The notes beneath the pieces are model-generated. The model made no database searches, was not told the origin of the DNA, and saw nothing but the letters and a program-made list of their open reading frames with translations. A stretch of 64,000 nt of DNA from Termitidicoccus mucosus (GTDB lineage Bacteria; Verrucomicrobiota; Verrucomicrobiia; Opitutales; Opitutaceae): contig NZ_CP109796.1 of NCBI RefSeq assembly GCF_038725785.1, positions 4,030,001-4,094,000 on the forward strand, given 5' to 3'. This document shows positions 54,979 through 61,452 of this stretch, piece by piece. Position 1 is the stretch's first letter, and each line of letters opens with the position of its first letter. Both the position numbers and the translations under genes were made by a program.

Positions 54979-56694
54979 TTAAAATTGGATACCGGCTTGC
55001 GCGGTGCAGGTGGCGCGGGCGGTGTGGAGGCCGCGGGGCTTGTACAGCGGGCGGCCCACCGTCGCGTCGTAGTAGAACGCCCCCCGGCCGCCGCGCAGCC
55101 CGAGGGCGCAGCCGGCCAGCGTGCCGCCGGGCAGATACCGGCTCGCGGGGCCGGCCACATGGCCGCCGTCGAGCGCGAGGTAGAGCGTCTGGCCCGTGCG
55201 CCAGAGGGCGACGCCGAGGTCGTGGCGGAGCGTGAGGCCTTTTTCGGCGCCGAGGGTCTGGCGCCCGTCGAAGCCGCGCACGGTGTAGCGCCCGCCGATG
55301 GAAAAATATTCCGAGCCCTGGAGCGTGTCGCCGGTCAGTTGCGCGCGGAAGGCCGTGTGCGCGTGCAGGCGGGCGGGGCCGATGGAGAAAGGGATGCGCA
55401 GCACGGCGTCGGCGGTGAGCGCGTGGTAAAAGTTCGTCGGCGAGCCGTCGGCGCGCGGCTGGAGGTCGCCGGTCGCGCCGAACCACGGGACGCCATTGCG
55501 GAAGGCGACCGACGCGTCGAGCAGGGCGCGCCCGAGGTTGCGCTGGTGCAGGAGGGCAAGCTCCAGCGTGCCGGTGTCGCGCCGCTGCACCTCCAGCTCC
55601 ACGCCGTCGATGAAATTGCGATTGCGCCGCCAGGAGACGCGGGTCTGCGCAGTGGTCTTGGAGTTCTGGTCGCGATGCGCCAGAAATTGCACGCGGGCCT
55701 CCACGCTGCGGCTTTTGCCGGAGGATTCGTAGGGGTTGTAGTAGCCCTGGACGGTCTGGCGGTAGTCGTAGGCGTTGTAGCTGGCGTGCGCCGTCCAGTA
55801 GCCGAAGGGGAGGCTGTAAGTGAGGTTGTCGCCGCCGGTGCCCTGGCCCGAGGCGGTGGCGACCGCGCCGTTGCGGGTGAAGGCGAGAAGGTCGTTCAAG
55901 GAAAGGGGATTGTCCCAAAAGGCGGTCGCGCTGCCCTGCCAGCGGCCGGTGTTTTGGTCGCCGCCGTTGTCGATGCCGAGGTGCCCGCGCAGCGGGAAAC
56001 GGTTTTTACGCGTGACCAGCACGTCGCTTTGGCCGGGCCGCGCGCCGGGCTTCAGCTCCATCGTCACGTCCTGCGAGGGCACGCGCTTCATCTGCTCGAG
56101 GCCCTGCTCGATGTCGCGGAGGTTGAGCAGTCCCCCGGCGCGCGCGGGGAAGGCGTTGCGCCACGTGCCGCCCCGCCCGGCGTCGCCGGGGGCAAAGCCG
56201 ATTTTTCCCACCGTGCCCGGCGCCACGACGAGGCGCAGGGTGCGCGTGCCCGCGATGTCCTGCTCCGGCAGGAGCACGCGCGTGGTCACATAGCCGCGCT
56301 CGAGGCAGGCGTGGGAGAGCGCGCGAATCGCATGCCGTATCCCCGCCATGCCGAGACGCCTGCCCTCGTAGCGCGCGGCGAGCGGAGCCAGCCAGGGAAA
56401 ACGCCGCCCGCCCTCCACTTCCACACGGTCGATGCTAAACCCATCCGGCGATTCGGGGATGGCATCGGAAACCGTCCCGGCGGCCGGTTGCAAATCCACC
56501 CGAGGCTGTTCGAACCGCCCCTGTTGCTCCGCCTGTTCCTGCTGCTGGCGGCGGCGGATTTCCTCACGATCGGCTTGCAAATCCTGCTGAACCGGAAGTG
56601 GTTGCGAAAAAATGCCTGAATACGAAAATAATGTGAAAACAAGAAACAGGAGCTTTTGCTCCCGGCGGCGTCCATTGTCCTCACTTATTTGCAT
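54979..56694 (-). CDS. cdiB: TpsB/CdiB outer-membrane transporter (ShlB/FhaC/HecB family)
   Basis: A 571-residue Omp85-type pore for two-partner secretion. An N-terminal signal (FLVFTLFSYSGIFS) is followed by a Gln/Arg/Glu-rich linker (REEIRRRQQQEQAEQQ), the plug-helix region usual in FhaC. Two POTRA domains follow (FSIDRVEVEGGRRFPWLAP; TRTLRLVVAPGTVGKIGF), then a 16-strand barrel. The motif VRGFDG in RYTVRGFDGRQTLGAEKGL is the conserved loop-6 VRGY/F tip of the family, and the protein ends with aromatic GIQF. It lies 18 bp before the CdiA-like gene on the same strand. Gene order B-A-I is that of E. coli-type CDI loci. It is divergent from pgpH. Confidence 0.95.
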   Translation of the reverse strand: MQISEDNGRRREQKLLFLVFTLFSYSGIFSQPLPVQQDLQADREEIRRRQQQEQAEQQGRFEQPRVDLQPAAGTVSDAIPESPDGFSIDRVEVEGGRRFPWLAPLAARYEGRRLGMAGIRHAIRALSHACLERGYVTTRVLLPEQDIAGTRTLRLVVAPGTVGKIGFAPGDAGRGGTWRNAFPARAGGLLNLRDIEQGLEQMKRVPSQDVTMELKPGARPGQSDVLVTRKNRFPLRGHLGIDNGGDQNTGRWQGSATAFWDNPLSLNDLLAFTRNGAVATASGQGTGGDNLTYSLPFGYWTAHASYNAYDYRQTVQGYYNPYESSGKSRSVEARVQFLAHRDQNSKTTAQTRVSWRRNRNFIDGVELEVQRRDTGTLELALLHQRNLGRALLDASVAFRNGVPWFGATGDLQPRADGSPTNFYHALTADAVLRIPFSIGPARLHAHTAFRAQLTGDTLQGSEYFSIGGRYTVRGFDGRQTLGAEKGLTLRHDLGVALWRTGQTLYLALDGGHVAGPASRYLPGGTLAGCALGLRGGRGAFYYDATVGRPLYKPRGLHTARATCTAQAGIQF

Positions 56695-56719
56695 CTATGA
56701 ACCGTGTGAATAAAACAAA

Positions 56720-56780
56720 AATGGAGTCAAATTTAATTATATCTCACAAATATTATTATACATTTGTACATTTATTGCTC
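56720..56780 (-). promoter_or_regulatory. AT-rich candidate promoter region for the cdiB-cdiA operon
   Basis: Upstream of cdiB the sequence turns sharply AT-rich. On the minus strand it holds two exact TATAAT hexamers (56755-56760 and 56736-56741 on the plus-strand coordinates). No strong -35 box is placed 17 bp upstream of either. The region is shared with the divergent pgpH gene. The call is tentative. Confidence 0.35.
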
Positions 56781-56925
56781 CATTCGTTTTCCGACCCGGC
56801 TTCTGCCATTTTTTTGCAGACCGGGGAGCCGCCGCCTCGGGCCCATGTACAAGCGAACGGGGCTTCGTTTATCCTAGCTAACTGCCCGCGGCTTCGCCAC
56901 GCTCGGGGCTCTTCGTCTGTTCATC

Positions 56926-59589
56926 ATGTCGATTTTTGCCAAATTTCGCGGCAACCTGTCTGCGCCGCGCAAACGAAAAACCGCGCGAAGCTCCGGTGTC
57001 GCCGACTTCTTCCAGTCGAGCCGCATCGTCGCCGCGTTCATTTTCTTTGTCACCGTCGTCGCCATCGTCGGCATCAGTTTCGTCGGCATCCATGCCGTCA
57101 ATCTTCCCGTCCTCCCCAACCAGATCGCCTCCACCCGCATCGTCGCCTCGGAGTCGTTTTCCTACCAGAGCGCGGAAAAAACCCGCCTCGCCCGCGAGCA
57201 AATCCGCAACCGCGTGCCCCGCGTCTATCGCCTCGATTACGGCGAACTGCGCCGTTTCGAAAGCGCCATCCAGACGCTCCTCCGCGACCTCGAGAAGCTC
57301 GACATCGAGCATCCCCGCAGCGCGGCGCAGGCGGCGGCGCCGGGCGACGAGGCCGAGGACGCCGACGGCACCGCCGCCCCGGCCGGGAAGCAGGCCGACG
57401 CGGAATCGTCCAGCGATTCCGCCACGGCGGACACCGGCGCGGCGGCGTCCGCCGTCCCCGTGAAACCCACCCGCCCCCGCCCGCCGCCCGATTCACCGGA
57501 ACGCCGCGCCGCGCTGGCCGCCATCCTCGACGCCTTCAACGCCCGCGGCCCCTACCACGCCGGCATCAACGACATTCGCACGCTCCTGAATTACGGCGAC
57601 GCGGCCGCCCGCCGCGCCCTCGTCGAGTCCGCGCTCGTCGTCCTCCGCGGCCTCTACCAGGAGGGTATCCACGACGAGAGCCCGCTCTTCGCCTCCCCGG
57701 GCGCGCCCGGCAAGGTGGCCGTTTTCCGCATCAGCCGCCCCGGCGGCGCCAGCGAGCAGCACACCGTGCAGTCCCTCGAAGCCGCCGAGCGTTTTCTCCG
57801 CATCAACCTCGAAACCCCCGGCACGGACAGCCGCACCCTGCTCGCCCTCTTCCGCATCTTCCACAACGGCCTCAACCCCAACCTCGTCTTCGACACCGAC
57901 TCCTCCGACCACCTCCAGGAGGAAACCCTCAAAAACCTCCAGCCCGTCACCGTCCAGGTCGAGCGCGGCCAGACCATCGTCGAGCCCGGCATCCGCGTCA
58001 CCCCCGAGCAATACGAAATGCTGGAGGCGCACCGCCGTTACCTTTACGAGCACGGCGGGGCCGACACCATGGAAGCGCTCGAGTTTTTCCGCCGCGTCCT
58101 CTTCGTCCTCGCCATGGTCATCGCCTGCGTCGTCTATATCCGCATCGAGGACCGCGAGACGCTCCAGAACAACGGCCGCCTCGCCCTCCTCGCCCTCGTC
58201 GTCATCGCCAACCTCGGCCTCATCCGCTTCACCTACTGGCTGAGCGAGCTGCCCTATTTCATCCAGAACTCCTCCATCGCCTCGCTGCTGCCCTATGTCG
58301 CGCCCACCGCCATCGCCGCGCTCCTCGTCGCCATCCTGATCGACACCGGCTCGGCCATCTTCATGGCGCTGCTCGTGTCGATTTTCACCAGCGTCATCTT
58401 CGGCAACCGCCTCGACCTGCTCGTCGTCACGTTCCTCGCCTCGATGGTCGGCATCTTTTTCTGCCAGCAGGTCCGCCGCCGCGGCTCCGTCGTGCGCGCC
58501 GCCACCCTCGGCGGGCTCACGGTCGCCGTCTTCGCGCTCCTCCTCGGCATCATCGACCAGCAGCCCATCCTGCGCGCCCCCTTCACCGTCCCCGGGCAAA
58601 TGCTCGCCGGCCTCTGCAACGGCCTGCTCACCGGCATCATCGTCGCCGGCATTCTCCCCGTGATCGAGGGCCTCTTCAAGCGCACCACCGACATCACGCT
58701 GCTCGAACTCACCGACTTCAACCACCCGCTCCTGCGCTTCATGCAGATGGAGGCGCCCGGCACCTATCACCACTCCCTCGTCGTCGCGCAACTCTCCGAA
58801 AACGCCGCCGCCGCCATCGGCGCCAATCCCCTGCTCGCGCGCGTCTGCGCCCTGTTCCACGACATCGGCAAGACCAGCAAGCCCGAGTATTTCACCGAAA
58901 ACCAGCGCGACCGCGCCAACCCCCACGACGAAAGCAACCCCTCCCTCTCCGCCCTCATCATCAAGGCGCATGTGAAGGACGGCGTGGACCTCGCGCTCAA
59001 GCACAAGCTCCCCCGCGCCGTCATCGACGTCATCCAGCAGCACCACGGCACCACCCTCATCCGCTTCTTCCTCCAGCGCGCGCTCAACCAGACCCGGCTG
59101 CAAAGCGCCACCAGCTTCCCCATCGCCGCGCCCGGCGCCACCCTCCCGCCCGCCCCGCCCACGGGCTCCAAGTCCCCGATTCCCACCTCCGGCTCCAAAC
59201 CCCCGATTCCCGTCACCCCCACGCCCACGCCCCTCCGTCCCGAGCACCTGAAGGTCATCGAGACCACTTACCGCTACGACGGCCCGCGCCCCCGCTTCAA
59301 GGAAAGCGCCATCATCCACCTCGCCGACTCGGTCGAGGCCGCCTCGCGCTCCCTGCGCCGCGTGACCCCGCAGCACCTCGGCGAACTCATCGGCCACCTC
59401 TTCGAGGAGCGCCTGCAGGACGGCCAGCTCGACGAATGCCCGCTCACGCTCGCCGAGCTGGCGAAGATCAAGGACAGTTTCGCCCGCACGCTCCTCAACA
59501 TGCTCCACTCCCGCGTCGCCTACCCGCCCGCCGACGCCGAGCAAAAACCCGCGCCCGAAACCCGCGAGGGCGGGGCGTCCAAGGATTGA
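56926..59589 (+). CDS. pgpH: 7TM-HD cyclic-di-AMP phosphodiesterase family protein (PgpH/YqfF)
   Basis: An 887-residue membrane protein of the 7TMR-HDED plus HD class. An N-terminal helix (IVAAFIFFVTVVAIVGISFV) anchors a large extracytoplasmic domain (about residues 60-380), which includes an Ala/Asp-rich insertion near 130-180. Seven membrane segments follow (about 385-590). The cytoplasmic HD domain comes last, with YHHSLVVAQLSENAAA, LFHDIGKTSKPEYF and IQQHHGTTLIRFFLQ. In Firmicutes the homologue hydrolyses c-di-AMP. A Pro/Thr/Ser-rich loop (TPTPLRPEH region) is inserted late in the HD domain. It normally stands between phoH and ybeY; ybeY is indeed the next gene, across a large palindrome. 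Confidence 0.93.
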   Translation: MSIFAKFRGNLSAPRKRKTARSSGVADFFQSSRIVAAFIFFVTVVAIVGISFVGIHAVNLPVLPNQIASTRIVASESFSYQSAEKTRLAREQIRNRVPRVYRLDYGELRRFESAIQTLLRDLEKLDIEHPRSAAQAAAPGDEAEDADGTAAPAGKQADAESSSDSATADTGAAASAVPVKPTRPRPPPDSPERRAALAAILDAFNARGPYHAGINDIRTLLNYGDAAARRALVESALVVLRGLYQEGIHDESPLFASPGAPGKVAVFRISRPGGASEQHTVQSLEAAERFLRINLETPGTDSRTLLALFRIFHNGLNPNLVFDTDSSDHLQEETLKNLQPVTVQVERGQTIVEPGIRVTPEQYEMLEAHRRYLYEHGGADTMEALEFFRRVLFVLAMVIACVVYIRIEDRETLQNNGRLALLALVVIANLGLIRFTYWLSELPYFIQNSSIASLLPYVAPTAIAALLVAILIDTGSAIFMALLVSIFTSVIFGNRLDLLVVTFLASMVGIFFCQQVRRRGSVVRAATLGGLTVAVFALLLGIIDQQPILRAPFTVPGQMLAGLCNGLLTGIIVAGILPVIEGLFKRTTDITLLELTDFNHPLLRFMQMEAPGTYHHSLVVAQLSENAAAAIGANPLLARVCALFHDIGKTSKPEYFTENQRDRANPHDESNPSLSALIIKAHVKDGVDLALKHKLPRAVIDVIQQHHGTTLIRFFLQRALNQTRLQSATSFPIAAPGATLPPAPPTGSKSPIPTSGSKPPIPVTPTPTPLRPEHLKVIETTYRYDGPRPRFKESAIIHLADSVEAASRSLRRVTPQHLGELIGHLFEERLQDGQLDECPLTLAELAKIKDSFARTLLNMLHSRVAYPPADAEQKPAPETREGGASKD

Positions 59590-59764
59590 ACAGAAGGCAA
59601 CGAAGAGAAGGAAGAAGACGTTTTTTAGACAGAATGAACAAAATGGCTGAAAATTAACATAATGAAACTCATCAAATTACCAATTCCGTCTATTCTTTTC
59701 CATTCTGTTCATTCTGTCTAAAAAACAATATCCTCTTCGTTCCCTTCGTTTCCTCTCTGTTCAA
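59586..59764. repeat. Long inverted repeat, 'ttttttagacagaatgaacaaaatgg' type
   Basis: The left arm 59586-59645 (TTGAACAGAAGGCAACGAAG ... TAGACAGAATGAACAAAATGG, key parts quoted) pairs with the right arm 59700-59764 (CCATTCTGTTCATTCTGTCT ... CGTTTCCTCTCTGTTCAA). The spacer is about 54 bases of AT-rich DNA. It begins at the pgpH stop codon and may be transcribed into a very long hairpin. No reading frame is present. Confidence 0.85.
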
Positions 59765-59945
59765 GAATTATCATATCCTTCCTTGGCGCATTATAATTAA
59801 AACCGTGGCCTCGCGCAGAGACGCAGGGAGAAGAAATTCTTCTTTTTCGCGACTCCGAGCGAAACAAATTCTGATGAAACGGCCATGTCTTTAGTTGAAT
59901 GCTCCAAACTTCCCACTTCAACCGGCCGCACAGCGGCCCCCGCCC
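59590..59945. other. Gap between pgpH and ybeY
   Basis: A 356-bp region occupied for its first half by the long inverted repeat (59586-59764). The remainder (59765-59945) has a short 'cgcagagacgcagg' stretch reminiscent of another common repeat type, but no mate arm is clear. No gene is supported. Confidence 0.45.
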
Positions 59946-60434
59946 GTGCCCGTCCGCGAAATCAGCATCCACAACGCCCACCCTCGCCTGCGCCTCGACC
60001 GCCGCGCCATCGCCGTCGCCATCGCCCGGCTCGACGCGCAGGCGGGCCGTTTTCGCGGCGGCTGCCCGCCCGGCGAACTCTCCATCGCCTTTCTCACCGA
60101 CCCCGCGCTCGCCGCGCTGCACGCGAGCTTCCTCGACGATCCGACGACCACCGACGTCATCACCTTCGAGGGCAACCCCGCCCTCGGCGTCGCGGGCGAA
60201 GTCTGCGTCTCGGCCGACACCGCCGCCGCCTATGCCGCCGCGCACGGGCGCGACTTTTCCGCCGAGCTCACGCTCTACGTCGTCCACGGCTGGCTGCACC
60301 TCGCCGGCTACGACGACCTGCGCCCGCAAAAAAAACGCCTCATGCGCGCTGCCGAGAAACGCGCCATGGCCCTGCTTCACGACGCCGGGGCGGAGCCCGT
60401 TTTCCAACTCCGCCCCGCGCGCAAACCGGCGTGA
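59946..60434 (+). CDS. ybeY: Endoribonuclease YbeY (rRNA maturation factor)
   Basis: A 162-residue single-domain metalloprotein needed for 16S rRNA 3'-end maturation and ribosome quality control. The signature is HGWLHLAGYDDL; the standard motif is HGxLHLxGYDH, so the third zinc ligand position is Asp (codon at 60315) instead of His. Upstream, ELSIAFLTDPALAALHASFL, TTDVITFEGNP and the strand GEVCVSADTAAAYA match the family. No ATG is available: an in-frame stop lies at 59892, so translation must begin at GTG 59946 (VPVREISIHN, chosen) or TTG 59895. The gene follows pgpH, the usual neighbour. Confidence 0.88.
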   Translation: MPVREISIHNAHPRLRLDRRAIAVAIARLDAQAGRFRGGCPPGELSIAFLTDPALAALHASFLDDPTTTDVITFEGNPALGVAGEVCVSADTAAAYAAAHGRDFSAELTLYVVHGWLHLAGYDDLRPQKKRLMRAAEKRAMALLHDAGAEPVFQLRPARKPA

Positions 60435-61452
60435 CACACGGCGAGGCCGGCGCTGAACGCGAACTACCATCCGCATCGGGCTGACCTTTTTCAAGCCCAC
60501 TTCCCCCGACCGCAGCGTGCGCGAACTGCCACCGGCAGGCTGCGTGACACCCGCATAAAGCTGACGATGCGCCCTCCCTTCACGGCTTGCGCCAAACCTA
60601 CCTGCGGCCAGCTCGCCCAAAAGCAACAGGCAGCCATGCCAAGACCACTCGTGCCCCTCGCGCTTTATGCGTGACTGCGCGCAGGATGCGAATCCCCATC
60701 CGAGGCACGCACGATTAAAGCAATTTTCGTTTATTCTGTCGCAAATAAACAGCGGCCCCGTAGGGCCTGACCTTGCGTCAGGCCGCGATGTTTCCAGTGC
60801 GCAACGCGGCTCCTTCATCCATGCCAGCCTGGCTCGACGCAAGGTCGAGCCCTACATGCGATAGAACAAACGAAAATTGCTCTAAAACCGAATTTATGCA
60901 GACCGAGCGACGGGTTTTTCCAAATCCGCCGCCAAGAAACCCTGGTTAACCGGAATTCAAACCGGCGAAAATCATTCGTGTAGGCAGCCATTATTGATAA
61001 ACAAAAGTAAATTTGACAGCCGTCCCAAAAATCATTCGCTAGGCCCCGACAGCATGAAAATGCAAAGAATTTTCCTTCTGTCGCCAAAATGCTTCTGCCA
61101 CTTGCCACAGCGTTCAATTTTGCCGGCTGCATGCGCAGCGGAGCGAACGCTATTGCAAGTAATTCGGGGGATGGACCGGGCCGCGTAATCTTTTGTTACA
61201 TAAATAGTTTTAACTCTATAGCCGGAATAACTGCGCAAAGCGCAAAAGACATACGTTGGCCGGTATGGATACGCGGCGGCCACGGAGGGATCGCGCCGCG
61301 CCGCGATTTGATGCCGGTGAGACATCAGGACTGCATGCACCCCCTGCATCCGCGTTCGTCGGCTCCACGACCCCGTCTCTTCGCCTAGGAAATCGCAGAA
61401 GAGCCAAGCCTGCCAATGACCCGCAGCATCACTTTCATATTGTAAAAATAAA
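60435..61452. other. One-kilobase non-coding region before the second autotransporter-type gene
   Basis: No believable gene is present; short frames here have Arg/Pro-rich, shadow-like products. The stretch holds the MITE-like element at 60716-60888. It also has a direct repeat AAAATCATTCG at about 60968 and 61029 of unknown meaning, which could be an operator, and an AT-rich leader just before the ATG at 61453. Confidence 0.5.
60716..60888. repeat. MITE-like element with long terminal inverted repeats
   Basis: The left end AAGCAATTTTCGTTTATTCT (from 60718) pairs with the right end AGAACAAACGAAAATTGCT (to about 60882). Inside lie GTAGGGCCTGACCTTGCGTC and its mirrored partner GACGCAAGGTCGAGCCCTAC. 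Its ends resemble the flank of the palindrome at 41791-41872, so two family members may be in this window. No transposase is encoded. Confidence 0.8.

Noticed and set aside
53371-56619. 1082-codon plus-strand open frame opposite cdiA and cdiB
   Set aside because: It crosses two clearly real minus-strand genes and has an Arg/Ala/Gly-rich product with no recognisable domain.
57493-59544. 683-codon minus-strand open frame opposite pgpH
   Set aside because: It is Glu/Asp/Gly-rich antisense of a gene with clear HD and membrane motifs.
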